A model generated the notes under the pieces. That model ran no database searches and had not been told where the DNA came from. It was given only the letters and a program-made list of their open reading frames with translations. A stretch of 64,000 nt of DNA from Exobacillus caeni. GTDB lineage: Bacteria > Bacillota > Bacilli > Bacillales > Guptibacillaceae. The position numbers were made by a program, and so were the translations under genes. Of the stretch, positions 25,096 to 33,842 are shown piece by piece. Location of the stretch: the NCBI RefSeq assembly GCF_005747095.1, contig NZ_SWLG01000004.1:124001-188000 (forward strand). Reading direction: 5' to 3'. Position 1 is the stretch's first letter, and each line of letters starts with the position of its first letter.

Positions 25096-25287
25096 TCAAC
25101 CCGACGTATTCCGAGCTTCCTTTTCAATTAGCTTCTTTACATGCTCCTTAGGGTTCCAACAGTTGAATCGATAGGTCGATTTTGTTTCATATCCAAGTCT
25201 TTCACATTTATGATAAGTTCGAGAAGATTCTTTGATCACTTGAAAGTGTTTGCAAGTTGCACAACAGTGGTATCGGTTAACGGACAT
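25096..25287 (-). CDS. 63-residue Cys-rich zinc-ribbon-like protein
   Basis: ATG 25287 has AGGAG eight bases upstream. Cysteines are arranged as CCATCKHF, then HKCERLGYETK, then FNCWNPKEH, which suggests one bound zinc (or a Cys4 knuckle). The C-terminus is a basic helix (VKKLIEKEARN). Function unknown. It follows the histidine-phosphatase gene on the same strand with a 29-bp gap and is likely co-transcribed with it. Confidence 0.7.
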   Translation of the reverse strand: MSVNRYHCCATCKHFQVIKESSRTYHKCERLGYETKSTYRFNCWNPKEHVKKLIEKEARNTSG

Positions 25288-25316
25288 AGCTGTGACTCCT
25301 TTTTGTTGCACTTGTG

Positions 25317-25862
25317 TTACCTTTTGTTCCATATTCTAGAAACAGAGGCATTCCCATTTTCTAATTGTACTTCAAATACATCTGGATTACTTAATTGTTT
25401 CCATTCTTTAAAACCAAACGAAGGATCAAAGTGTTTTAATAACAGTGCCATGATATTCCCATGCAAGACGAATACGATATGCTCATCCTTTGTTCGAATG
25501 GACTCTTCCAATGCTTCGACAACCCGGTCCATCGCTTCGTTACTGGATTCGCCACCTTCAAGGCAAATGTCCATGTCTTCAAAGGAGGCTTTTAGCTTTT
25601 CCAACCAATCATCTATTTCTCGGTCACACAATTTCCGTTCCGCCAAACGATCATCCAAATACATTTGTTCATCGATCCGAATCGCAAGCGGCTCGATAGA
25701 TTGGAGAGCACGCAAGAAAGGGCTGCTGACAATCCTATCAATATTTAGAGGTTCCAAAAAATCAGCAAGAGCTTCCGCCTGTTTTCGGCCGGTTGGAGTC
25801 AACGGGGCTTCCTGTTCCTGTCCCTCTGCTTCACAGTGCCTGACAATATAGAGTTTTTTCAT
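25317..25862 (-). CDS. Histidine phosphatase family protein
   Basis: This is a 181-residue phosphoglycerate-mutase-like enzyme. The catalytic histidine is in YIVRHCEAEG at the N-terminus; SSPFLRALQSIEPLA, the acid in LAERKL and the second histidine FVLHGNIMAL complete the site. It is similar in size to YhfR-type broad-specificity phosphatases. Start ATG 25862 follows GGGGGTAG. The antisense 236-codon frame over this gene is a shadow. Confidence 0.88.
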   Translation of the reverse strand: MKKLYIVRHCEAEGQEQEAPLTPTGRKQAEALADFLEPLNIDRIVSSPFLRALQSIEPLAIRIDEQMYLDDRLAERKLCDREIDDWLEKLKASFEDMDICLEGGESSNEAMDRVVEALEESIRTKDEHIVFVLHGNIMALLLKHFDPSFGFKEWKQLSNPDVFEVQLENGNASVSRIWNKR

Positions 25863-25964
25863 TTAAACTACCCCCGGAGTTGGTCGTATTCATATTTATT
25901 TTTATTTTCAATTTCCATCATATCATTAAAAAGCAAAATCAAAAATGCCAGGAAGAGACGAGAA

Positions 25965-26588
25965 ATGGACTTTCCTGACGAAACGTTTATACGGGAGGAA
26001 TCAATCACAGTGTTTCCGGAATATAATCGTTTTATTGAAGTGAATCAAAGTTACGAGTACCAGATTGGCAAGATTGAAAAGCTTGAAATGAGATTGAAGC
26101 AAAACCGCCAGGAATTGCTTGCTAAAATGAACGATAGAGGCAGCAAGGCATCACCAGGGGATGAACTCAAAAAGATAAACTGGCGTATCCAGGATTTAAA
26201 TGAGCAAAAAGAGGAACTAAAAAAGGAAAGGCAGAATCGGTTGAATGATCTTTTCTTTGCTGTCAAAGCCGGCGAAAAAAGAGAGATGGATGCAGCTTTA
26301 AAGCATGTAGAAAAGAAGAAAAGAGAGTTAAGGCGGATGAAAGCAGAGTACTTGTATCAAATCCAGCAACTCGAGCAAATGAATGCTTACGCCAATAAGG
26401 TAAAAGAACAGGTGGAAAGGCTAGAGAAAGACTCTTTTGAAGTGAAGTTAGGAAAAAGTCCGATTCCGTTTGAGCTTCTTTCGAAACAGGAACGAAATGA
26501 ACTGGCGATCAGGAATGAAGAAATTGAAAGGGTTTATATCAGTGGCAAGCTTCCTGACTGGGTAAAAAAGATCACCAGTTTTGAATAA
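25965..26588 (+). CDS. Coiled-coil protein, unknown function
   Basis: This is a soluble, highly charged protein of 207 residues. From about residue 25 to 165 it is nearly continuous coiled coil (KLEMRLKQNRQELL, IQDLNEQKEELKKERQ, ALKHVEKKKRELRRM). A short C-terminal domain ends with ISGKLPDWVKK. ATG 25965 follows AGGAAGAG; the longer frame from 25836 is antisense to the upstream gene start and is rejected. No family or partner is recognised. Confidence 0.75.
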   Translation: MDFPDETFIREESITVFPEYNRFIEVNQSYEYQIGKIEKLEMRLKQNRQELLAKMNDRGSKASPGDELKKINWRIQDLNEQKEELKKERQNRLNDLFFAVKAGEKREMDAALKHVEKKKRELRRMKAEYLYQIQQLEQMNAYANKVKEQVERLEKDSFEVKLGKSPIPFELLSKQERNELAIRNEEIERVYISGKLPDWVKKITSFE

Positions 26589-26686
26589 AGGGACGAGAAC
26601 AAAAAAACTTCATCTTTTATGAAACTTTTTTTGACTGGGCTCGTCTTTAGTAGAGAACCCCCTAAGAAATATTTAGTTTTTCCCTG

Positions 26687-26726
26687 CCTGAAAAGCCCCC
26701 CTTACTTTTCAGGCCCCCTTTTTTTT
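26687..26726 (+). terminator. Terminator after the coiled-coil gene
   Basis: CCTGAAAAG pairs with CTTTTCAGG around a C-rich loop, followed by CCCCC and nine T residues. Confidence 0.85.
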
Positions 26727-26799
26727 GATGTTCTTTAGAGAAGGAATTTAACTAGAGATACCGAATACCATCTAAGAAATCAGAGAAAAGAGGGACAAG

Positions 26800-27354
26800 A
26801 TGACCACAATACTATCCTTTACTACATTAGAGACACCTCGTCTTTTGCTAAGAGAAATCAACCAGGGAGACCTTCCGGAAATTTTTAATATATTCTCAGA
26901 CAAAGAAACATTGAGATATTATGGAATGGAACCTTTTGAAACAGAAGAAGAAGCGGAACAATTAATTAACGCTTTTAGAAAGGGATTTGAAGAAAACCAG
27001 GCGATCCGTTGGGGAATTATTTTAAAAGAAACAAATAACTTAATCGGAACAATCGGCTTTCATAACTGGAGCAAGCGATCCTTTCGCGCTGAGGTTGGGT
27101 ATGAGTTGTCTTCTAATACTCTTCGCAAAGGTATTATGACAGAAGCGTTAAATAAGGTGATTCCGTATGCCTATAACGAGATGGGCTTAAATCGAATCGG
27201 AGCGACCGTTGCTCCAGAAAATATGGCTTCAAGAAAACTCCTGGCTAAATTTTCTTTCAGGGAAGAAGGGCTTCTTCAGGACTATGGCTACTCCAACGGA
27301 AAATTTTTCGACCTTATGATGCACGCTCTCTTAAAGAGGGATTGGAATAAATGA
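26800..27354 (+). CDS. RimJ/RimL-type GNAT acetyltransferase
   Basis: This is a GNAT-fold N-acetyltransferase of 184 residues. The N-terminus LETPRLLLREI is the RimJ/RimL signature. Acetyl-CoA binding and later strands show EVGYELSSNTLRKGIMTEAL and NRIGATVAPENMASRKLLAKF. It probably acetylates an N-terminal amine or a small amine; substrate unknown. Start ATG 26800 follows AGAGGG. A second protein of the same type is at 62908-63474. Confidence 0.9.
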   Translation: MTTILSFTTLETPRLLLREINQGDLPEIFNIFSDKETLRYYGMEPFETEEEAEQLINAFRKGFEENQAIRWGIILKETNNLIGTIGFHNWSKRSFRAEVGYELSSNTLRKGIMTEALNKVIPYAYNEMGLNRIGATVAPENMASRKLLAKFSFREEGLLQDYGYSNGKFFDLMMHALLKRDWNK

Positions 27355-27359
27355 TAAAA

Positions 27360-27386
27360 GAAGCCGGCAGCCGCCGGCTTCTTTTA
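27360..27386 (+). terminator. Terminator between GNAT and the trmO remnant
   Basis: GAAGCCGGC pairs with GCCGGCTTC around AGCC, followed by TTTTAT. It overlaps the 3' end of the minus-strand remnant. Confidence 0.88.
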
Positions 27387-27725
27387 TCTATAATAGTCTT
27401 TCATTAGCTCTGTTGCCCAATCTGTCTGGATAACATTTCCAACAGGGCCGAACTCCCTCATATAAGGCTTTATGTCAAGTACAGGGATACCGTTGATGGC
27501 ATCGAGTCCCTGGACGATGATCACCAACTTTTGAACAGAAAGAATCCTACACCTGGATACTCCGATTTGATTTGGACGGCTTTTGGCTCTCTGGCTGAAT
27601 ATACCGACCTTTGGCCGATCTTTTCTGTTTCTCGGATGCCTTCCAGTAAGCTCGATTTTTCCTGGCTCAACTTTGTCCATGAAAAAAACAACTTCGAGAT
27701 GGGAAAAGTCTGTCAGTCCTAGAGT
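27384..27725 (-). pseudogene. trmO: trmO (tsaA-like tRNA m6t6A methyltransferase) remnant lacking the N-terminus
   Basis: The open frame ends with a clear TrmO C-terminal half: RHPRNRKDRPKVGIFSQR, QGLDAINGIPVLDIKPYMREF and TDWATELMKDYYR. Upstream of the first ATG (27680) the frame still reads LGLTDFSHLEVVFFMDKVEP, which matches the middle of TrmO, and then meets a stop at 27726-27728. About 50 N-terminal residues, including the start of the beta-barrel, are absent, and only 28 bp separate the break from the cls 3' end. I therefore read it as a 5'-deleted pseudogene. A short translated product from 27680 is possible but should not fold as the active dimer. Confidence 0.75.
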
Positions 27726-27753
27726 TCAACAAGATTGACTTATCAAAACAGGA

Positions 27754-29250
27754 TTATAGGATAGGGGAAAACAATCTTGCGATAGACTCTTTTGTTCTTC
27801 TACTATATCCCCGAAGTTTGTATGCATCTGGACTGACCTTTACACTTTTTAATAAATCTTCCGTATATGCTTTGACCATTTCATCGACACTTGTCGTATG
27901 AAAGAGGAAGACATTCACTTCAAAGTTCAGGTGGAAGCTCCGCATGTCCATATTAGCTGTACCAATAGTTGCGATTTCACTATCGATAATCATGACTTTC
28001 TGGTGCAAAAAGCCTTTCTGGTATTCATAGACTTCGATTCCGGCTGCCATAAGTTCTGGAAAGTAAGATTTTGTTGCATATTCAGTTAAGAAACTATCGC
28101 TGATATTGGGCACCAGCAACTGGACTCGCACACCACGTAAAGAAGCCATGATCAGAGCCGCTCGAATAGCCTTGTTAGGGATAAAATAGGGAGTAGCGAT
28201 ACATATCGTTTTCTTTGCATCGGTAATCATACTATAATAAAGGTCGCTCATTATTCCCTGCCTTGTATCGGGGCCACCTGCTACAACCTGGACACCGCCG
28301 TCCCCCTTTACCTCATAGGTTTCAAGATAATGATCGTAATCAAGCTCTTCGCCTGTTTGATAGGCCCAGTCAGCCAAAAACACATGATGCAGGGGGCGGA
28401 GAGCTTCCCCGCTGACTTTCAAGTGCGAGTCTCTCCAATAACCATATTCTTTCGTATAGCCAGCATACTCATCTCCAACATTTAATCCCCCGACATAGCC
28501 GACCTTTCCATCTATCACAATGATTTTGCGGTGATTCCTAAAGTTCAGCTTTTGGTTGAAGAAACCATGCTTGATAGGAAGGAAACAGCTTACTTTAACT
28601 CCAGCCTCCTCAAGGGAATGTATATCTTCTCTGGATAGCTGGTAGCTTCCGACTGCATCATAAAGAAATCGAATTTCAACCCCCTGTTTCGCTTTATCGA
28701 TCAAAAGGTCGAGGATGGTTTTGCCGATCTTATCAGAACGGAAAATATAGTATTCCATATGAATGTAGTTTTCTGCCCTTTTTAAAGAATTGATGATTGC
28801 AGGAAAGGTTTCCTCCCCATTGGTTAAAAGGGTAGTAGAAGAATAAAAGCTGATCGGGCTATTTGCCATTCTGGCGATCAGGTTGGAAAACGATTGGTCT
28901 CTATCACTTAAATCGTGCCATTTTGGAGAAGCCTGGAAATTAATATACTTCTTAAGGGAAGCCATGTTTTGCTCCTTCTTTGATTTAAACAAATGTCCCT
29001 TTACTTCAAGCTGCCCGGAGTAAATAAAAAAGATAAAACCTATAACCGGAAAGAAGAACAACACATAAATCCAGAGCAGGGTTTTATAAGGAGACCGGTT
29101 TTCCAGGATTAACACATAACTGATCGATAACAAAATTAAAAAATAAATACAAATTGCTGCAAGCTTAACAGGAAAACTACTAAAAAAAAGAACTGCGTAC
29201 ACTGAAAACACCATTGCCAAGAACATAAGAAATTGTCTTGTTTGCTTCAT
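27754..29250 (-). CDS. cls: Cardiolipin synthase
   Basis: This phospholipase-D-type enzyme condenses two phosphatidylglycerols to cardiolipin at the membrane. Two N-terminal helices (about residues 5-60) precede the catalytic part. The two HKD motifs are intact: HRKIIVIDGKVGYVGG and HQKVMIIDSEIATIGTANMD. The 498-residue length is normal for Firmicute Cls. It starts at ATG 29250 with AGGTGAGAT upstream. It is the intact neighbour of the trmO remnant. Confidence 0.93.
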   Translation of the reverse strand: MKQTRQFLMFLAMVFSVYAVLFFSSFPVKLAAICIYFLILLSISYVLILENRSPYKTLLWIYVLFFFPVIGFIFFIYSGQLEVKGHLFKSKKEQNMASLKKYINFQASPKWHDLSDRDQSFSNLIARMANSPISFYSSTTLLTNGEETFPAIINSLKRAENYIHMEYYIFRSDKIGKTILDLLIDKAKQGVEIRFLYDAVGSYQLSREDIHSLEEAGVKVSCFLPIKHGFFNQKLNFRNHRKIIVIDGKVGYVGGLNVGDEYAGYTKEYGYWRDSHLKVSGEALRPLHHVFLADWAYQTGEELDYDHYLETYEVKGDGGVQVVAGGPDTRQGIMSDLYYSMITDAKKTICIATPYFIPNKAIRAALIMASLRGVRVQLLVPNISDSFLTEYATKSYFPELMAAGIEVYEYQKGFLHQKVMIIDSEIATIGTANMDMRSFHLNFEVNVFLFHTTSVDEMVKAYTEDLLKSVKVSPDAYKLRGYSRRTKESIARLFSPIL

Positions 29251-29353
29251 AACATCTCACCTGACTCGCCTTCAATTAGTAGTACTATTTACCCCTAAAA
29301 CAAAGTGGGGAAACAAAAATGGTGATCAGAATATTAATTAAAATATACTAATA

Positions 29354-29379
29354 AAGAGCGGGGTGTATTCCCCGCTCTT
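29354..29379 (-). terminator. Terminator of the DUF948 gene
   Basis: AAGAGCGGGG and CCCCGCTCTT pair perfectly around TGTATT; the minus-strand side continues TATTAG. Confidence 0.75.
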
Positions 29380-29384
29380 ACTCG

Positions 29385-29786
29385 TTATTTAGAGAGCTTA
29401 AGCTTCCATTTGCTCCATAGATCGATCAGCTTTTCCCCGGTTTCTTCGGCTTCTCTTGCATGAGGTTCGTTTATCCGTTCTGGATTTGGAACCGTCTTGA
29501 TATCCTGCCAGAGTTCTTTGAAAGGCTCAGGTGTTTGTTTTACAGCATCAACCGTATATTTAACGGCCTGTTTTTTATATTTGATATCCGACTTGATCTG
29601 TTGCTGGTTTTTAGACAATCTGTTTGTTTCCTCTGTAATGGCTTCGGTTTTTTTCTGAAACTTTGCCGCGGTTTCAGAAAGTTCATTTAACGCAGGTTTT
29701 GCTGATTTAAATGTGTTATATGCTGAAAATCCTAAATAAAGAAGAGCAGCCACCACGATACCAATACTAATATAAACAATGATCAT
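29385..29786 (-). CDS. DUF948 (YtxG-like) membrane-anchored coiled-coil protein
   Basis: An N-terminal helix (IIVYISIGIVVAALLYLGF) anchors a long hydrophilic coiled-coil tail (LNELSETAAKFQKKTEAI and on). This is the DUF948 layout found in B. subtilis YtxG, a general-stress protein. ATG 29786 has AGGAGGTG eight bases upstream; the longer frame from 29825 lacks support. A sigma-B-like promoter lies 54-79 bp upstream. Molecular function is unknown. Confidence 0.82.
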   Translation of the reverse strand: MIIVYISIGIVVAALLYLGFSAYNTFKSAKPALNELSETAAKFQKKTEAITEETNRLSKNQQQIKSDIKYKKQAVKYTVDAVKQTPEPFKELWQDIKTVPNPERINEPHAREAEETGEKLIDLWSKWKLKLSK

Positions 29787-29839
29787 ATGTTCCACCTCCT
29801 GTATGATGTATGCTTTTGAAATCATGCATTTATCGTTAT

Positions 29840-29865
29840 ATACCCGGTTTAATTGGAAAGATAAC
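29840..29865 (-). promoter_or_regulatory. sigma-B-like promoter of the DUF948 gene
   Basis: On the minus strand GTTATC, a 14-bp spacer and GGGTAT. The -10 is a perfect match to the sigma-B consensus (GGGTAT), the -35 is partial (consensus GTTTAA). Confidence 0.55.
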
Positions 29866-30011
29866 TAAATTTAATCGGGTGCGGACAGTATTGCTTCGAA
29901 TTGCTTCACTGATTCTCACATTATATAGCTTTAGTATACCCTTAAAGCAGTTATGAATATAAAAATAGTTTTACCACTAGCAGTTCAGTTCTCTGTGAAA
30001 CTTTTTCAGAT

Positions 30012-30743
30012 TTAGCCACTCCATCTAATAAGATAAATCATAACTAAAAGCCCGATAATAAACGCAAAAGTTGCTCCTCTAGCATGTCCATCTCCATGGG
30101 ATTCAGGAATTAATTCTTTATAAATGATAAACAACATTGCTCCTGCAGCAAAAGAAAGTCCATACGGAACAAGATCGCCAAAGATGGACGTAAGGCTATA
30201 TCCAATTAAGGAAGTTATAATTTCGACTGCACCTGTCATGGTTGCAATAAGAAAAGCTTTAAACTTATTTACACGCTGCTGTACAAGAAACAGCGCGACC
30301 AAAAATCCTTCAGGGGCATTCTGCAATCCGATAGCAAATGCTATTAATCCCCCAAGTCCTTCATCTTCACTAGCATAACTTACACCTACCGATAAACCCT
30401 CAGGAAGGTTATGTAATGTAATCGCCGAGATAATCAGCAACGCTTTCCTGTCAAACGGTATTTTCCGTCTTTCATGGCCAAGATCGATGTGCGGAATGTA
30501 TAGTTCAAGTACAGTAAGAGTAACAGCACCAAATAGGAGCCCCACTGCTAAAACCCAAAAATTAGAAGAATCCAGAGCTTCCGGAATGAGGCTGAAAGCT
30601 GAGGCAGCCATCATAATACCTGCTGTAAAGGCGAGCAATATGTCTCTCCAGCGATGGGTAACCTGCTGGAAAAGTAAAACTGGAATCGCACCAACGCCGG
30701 TGGCTAGCGCTGATAAGGTACTGCCCACTAAAACACTGTCCAT
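30012..30743 (-). CDS. ZIP-family divalent metal transporter
   Basis: This is an integral membrane ZIP transporter (ZupT-like) of 243 residues and about eight helices, probably importing zinc, iron or manganese. The helix-4 motif ITLHNLPEGLSVG and the helix-5 motif IGLQNAPEGFLVALF hold the metal ligands; a third metal-binding stretch is KELIPESHGDGHA. Start ATG 30743 with AAGAAAGGAT upstream. The znuA-like gene at 33843 is 3 kb away, so a local link is only suggestive. Confidence 0.92.
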   Translation of the reverse strand: MDSVLVGSTLSALATGVGAIPVLLFQQVTHRWRDILLAFTAGIMMAASAFSLIPEALDSSNFWVLAVGLLFGAVTLTVLELYIPHIDLGHERRKIPFDRKALLIISAITLHNLPEGLSVGVSYASEDEGLGGLIAFAIGLQNAPEGFLVALFLVQQRVNKFKAFLIATMTGAVEIITSLIGYSLTSIFGDLVPYGLSFAAGAMLFIIYKELIPESHGDGHARGATFAFIIGLLVMIYLIRWSG

Positions 30744-30925
30744 ATTCAGAATCCTTTCTTTCCACTCGATTAATTTTATTGGAAACGGCTATAAGAAATA
30801 TTTTAAGTTATGTAGATTTTATAAAATGTTATCAAAAAAGAGTTAAAAATAACAACATTTCAAATTATAATGGAATCATGAGTGTTCCATAGGACTTTTA
30901 TCATATTTATAGAGGAGCTTCCAAT

Positions 30926-32218
30926 ATGTTGTTACCGATTGTTGAAAGTGTTTTATTTCAAGTCTCTATCGTTTTCTTCCCTATTTTCCTTTATCACATT
31001 CTCTTTTCTAGAGATCAAGGAATAGGAAACAAGACTGGAAAGATTTTATTTGGAATCCTGTGCAGTGTCCTTACGGTAATTGTGATGACGTTCCCTATTG
31101 TCACCTATGGAGAACATATCGTTGATTTTAGAATCATTCCTGTTATGATCGCCATCCTTTATGGAGGAGTGGAAGCGGGCCTCATTACTGTTATAACGAT
31201 GTTTACATACAGATTCTATCTCGGAGGGAACGGAGTGTTCGTTACTTTCCTTGCTTATAGTTTCATCATCATTGCATTCTTTCTGGTTAAGCCTTTTCAG
31301 GAATTTGATTTGAAGAAGAAATTGCTGAGCGCAACGGTACTAACGTTTGTAATCTCCTTTTCTGCTATTGCGTCTTCATTCTATATTTATGAAACCTCCC
31401 TCTTTTTTATAATGGAAGCAACAATACTTTTTGCTGTCAGGCTGCTGTTGTTTTTTGCGATAATTTATATGATAGAAAGTGTTACTGCAAGATTCAGAAT
31501 GGAGTCTGAGTTGCAGCGAACGGAAAAGCTGCAGGTTGTAAGCGAAATTGCAGCATCTGTGGCCCATGAAATTCGAAATCCTATGACTTCAACCAGGGGG
31601 TTTCTACAGTTGCTCTCCCATGAAGGCCTAACAGGGGAAAAGAGAAACGAGTTCATAAGAATTGCGATAACAGAGCTTGACCGAGCGGAATTGATTATCA
31701 ACGATTATCTATCTTTAGCAAAACCCCAGGCTGAAGAAATAACAGAGATTCCATTAAGAAGTACCCTCTCGCATATTCTTAATATTCTATCTCCTTACGC
31801 AACGATCAATAATGTAAAGCTGAAGATCGATCTTGAGGGAGAAGCATCCGTAGTGGGAAATTCGGCGAGGTTCAATCAGAGTTTGATCAATCTTGTAAAA
31901 AATGCAATAGAAGCATGCAAAGAACAGGGGGAAGTAAAACTTTTGTTAAAGGCAAAAGATGAGCTTGCCTCTATACAGATTATTGACAATGGGGTAGGAA
32001 TGGAAGAAGAGCAGGTATCGCGGATAGGTACAGCTTTTTATTCAACCAAGGAAAAAGGAACAGGCCTTGGTTTAATGGTTTGTTATAGAGTAATCGATGC
32101 TATGGGCGGGAAAATCAAGGTGAAGAGTGAGCGAAATAAAGGGACAGCCTTTACGATTACACTTCCTAACGTAACCTATCATCAAAAAAAACCGATACAA
32201 GAGTTGCCGGAATTCTAA
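30926..32218 (+). CDS. Sporulation-type sensor histidine kinase with 5TM-LYT input domain (KinB-like)
   Basis: This is a membrane histidine kinase that probably feeds the Spo0 phosphorelay. Residues 1-190 hold about six helices of the 5TM-5TMR_LYT type (ILYGGVEAGLITVI is characteristic). The H-box is VAHEIRNPMTSTRGFLQLL and resembles the H-boxes of B. subtilis KinA-E. The N-box NLVKNAIEAC and G-boxes DNGVGM and GTGLGLMVC are intact. There is no adjacent response regulator, as expected for a phosphorelay kinase. The 430-residue length equals KinB. ATG 30926 follows GAGGAG. Confidence 0.88.
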   Translation: MLLPIVESVLFQVSIVFFPIFLYHILFSRDQGIGNKTGKILFGILCSVLTVIVMTFPIVTYGEHIVDFRIIPVMIAILYGGVEAGLITVITMFTYRFYLGGNGVFVTFLAYSFIIIAFFLVKPFQEFDLKKKLLSATVLTFVISFSAIASSFYIYETSLFFIMEATILFAVRLLLFFAIIYMIESVTARFRMESELQRTEKLQVVSEIAASVAHEIRNPMTSTRGFLQLLSHEGLTGEKRNEFIRIAITELDRAELIINDYLSLAKPQAEEITEIPLRSTLSHILNILSPYATINNVKLKIDLEGEASVVGNSARFNQSLINLVKNAIEACKEQGEVKLLLKAKDELASIQIIDNGVGMEEEQVSRIGTAFYSTKEKGTGLGLMVCYRVIDAMGGKIKVKSERNKGTAFTITLPNVTYHQKKPIQELPEF

Positions 32219-32233
32219 CAAGACATAAGAAGA

Positions 32234-32260
32234 AACGAAGAAAAATAGCTTCGTTTTTTC
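32234..32260 (+). terminator. Terminator after the KinB-like gene
   Basis: AACGAAG pairs with CTTCGTT around AAAAATAG, followed by TTTTTC. Confidence 0.75.
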
Positions 32261-32337
32261 ATTGCAGTATAGGAATGGACTTTTTAGCAGAGGAGAATAC
32301 TTGCCGATCGTCGAGTTTTTAAAAGGAGAAGATTGCA

Positions 32338-33072
32338 ATGAAAGGAATTTCTTCAAAAATCAAATGCTTGAACGGAGAGCCATTTTACATCATCATCGAA
32401 AACTTAGAAGCACTTATACCTTCTGCACAACAAGAAAACATTGATCAATTGATGGCTATTTGCGAAGAAAAGAAGATCCAAAAACTAAGCGTGGTGCTTA
32501 AAACTGAGCGTGCCTTTGTAGAAAAAGCGGAACGGTTGTTGCGAGAAAACCACTTTGTTTACGAATCCTCAATGCTCATATTTCAGAAAAATCTCGAGAG
32601 TTTGGAAGAAGCAGAGATTCCCTTTCAAATAAGGGACCTGGAGGAAGTTGGAGAAAAAGGGTTCATATCGATCTGGCAAAAGGTGATTGAAGGTTCTTAT
32701 AATAAACCATCCAGCCTGACGATTGAGGAACAGTTTGAGGGAATGAAAAAAGAAATTGGCCCTGCATATGCACATGCCTGTTTAACTGTGTACGACGAAT
32801 CGAAGCCAATCGGAATAATGATACCGGTCATCGAACCCGGAACAGAAGATGAAGGAAGAATATTTTATTTTGGAATCATACCGGATGCAAGAGGGAAAGG
32901 AATAGCAGTTATGATACATAGAAAAGCTCTTGACTATTTAAAAAAATCAGGAGCTTCTTACTATATAGGTGCTACAGATAAGAAGAATATACCAATGCAA
33001 AGCATTTTCAAGAAAAATGGGTGCATACAAAAAGGGTCATTAAAAACGTTTGCCTATCACTATAATGCTTGA
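32338..33072 (+). CDS. GNAT-family acetyltransferase, divergent N-terminal domain
   Basis: A C-terminal GNAT domain (about residues 95-240) shows the acetyl-CoA-binding region IPDARGKGIAVMIHRKAL and the final strand SIFKKNGCIQKGS. The first 90 residues form a second, degenerate alpha/beta module with no recognisable CoA motif. Start ATG 32338 follows AAAAGGAGA. Substrate unknown. It precedes a macro-domain gene on the same strand, but 190 bp apart. Confidence 0.82.
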   Translation: MKGISSKIKCLNGEPFYIIIENLEALIPSAQQENIDQLMAICEEKKIQKLSVVLKTERAFVEKAERLLRENHFVYESSMLIFQKNLESLEEAEIPFQIRDLEEVGEKGFISIWQKVIEGSYNKPSSLTIEEQFEGMKKEIGPAYAHACLTVYDESKPIGIMIPVIEPGTEDEGRIFYFGIIPDARGKGIAVMIHRKALDYLKKSGASYYIGATDKKNIPMQSIFKKNGCIQKGSLKTFAYHYNA

Positions 33073-33266
33073 TATTGCTGGATTTGTAGGTTTTTGTCGT
33101 TTAAAAGTTATCATACGTTTCCGCCTACAGCCCTGACACAAAATTTAAAATGCGGTCAACCACTTAGTAGAAAAGGCAGGAAGCAAAAAATGTTCCCAAA
33201 AATTAGAGGTTGAATTTTGTAGAATTTTCAGTATAATCAAACAAAAGGGTATAAAGGAGAGTGCTT

Positions 33267-33710
33267 TTGTTGATTCGCATTAAAAAGGGAGATATCTTTA
33301 AAAGCGACTGTTCTGTCATTGCTCATCAGTGTGATTGCTTTAATAGTATGGAAGAAGGATTAGGCAAGCGAGTTAAACAAATGTACCCGGAAGCAGCTAA
33401 GGCTGATGAGGAATTTCCATTTCCGCCAAAGAAAAGGCTAGGCAAGTGTTCTTTCGCGGTTTCCGGCGATCATAAACGAGTGATTGCCAACCTGTATGGA
33501 CAATATCGTCCGCAGGGATTACAAACAAACTATCCAGCCTGGCTCAAGTCTTTTGAAAAAATGATCAAAGAGCTAACTCCAATGGAAGACAAAGGATTTC
33601 CAGTAAGCATTGCATGTGGAATTGATAAAGATGATTTTGAAAATGTCAAAAAGTCTTTGGAGAAACTTTCAAAAAAGTATAAGAGGACGATTGAGATTTA
33701 CCCAATTTAA
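33267..33710 (+). CDS. Macro-domain protein
   Basis: This is a stand-alone macro domain of about 148 residues, a fold that binds ADP-ribose and often removes it from proteins or nucleic acids. The first strand and loop read IKKGDIFKSDCSVIAHQCDCFNSMEEGLGKRV (split here only by position 3-35), and the phosphate loop region is VSIACGIDKDDFENV. The start is TTG 33267 or 33270; both fit AAAGGAGA upstream, while GTG 33261 is too close. No ADP-ribosyltransferase gene is nearby, so its partner is unknown. Confidence 0.82.
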   Translation: MLIRIKKGDIFKSDCSVIAHQCDCFNSMEEGLGKRVKQMYPEAAKADEEFPFPPKKRLGKCSFAVSGDHKRVIANLYGQYRPQGLQTNYPAWLKSFEKMIKELTPMEDKGFPVSIACGIDKDDFENVKKSLEKLSKKYKRTIEIYPI

Positions 33711-33719
33711 CCAGATACA

Positions 33720-33749
33720 AGAGGCCTATCAGTGATAGGCCTCTTTTTA
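33720..33749 (+). terminator. Terminator after the macro-domain gene
   Basis: AGAGGCCTATCA and TGATAGGCCTCT pair over 12 bp, followed by TTTTT. Confidence 0.9.
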
Positions 33750-33842
33750 AATTACAGGGCTAGACGTTGATTTAACGTTTTCACAGAAGTTTGATAAAAA
33801 AGGAACAGCGATTCTTAATAAATCACTTATTGTAGTTATCGC

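Noticed and set aside
25141-25851. 236-codon plus-strand frame at 25.1-25.9 kb
   Set aside because: It is antisense to the histidine-phosphatase and Cys-rich genes, which have clear starts and motifs.
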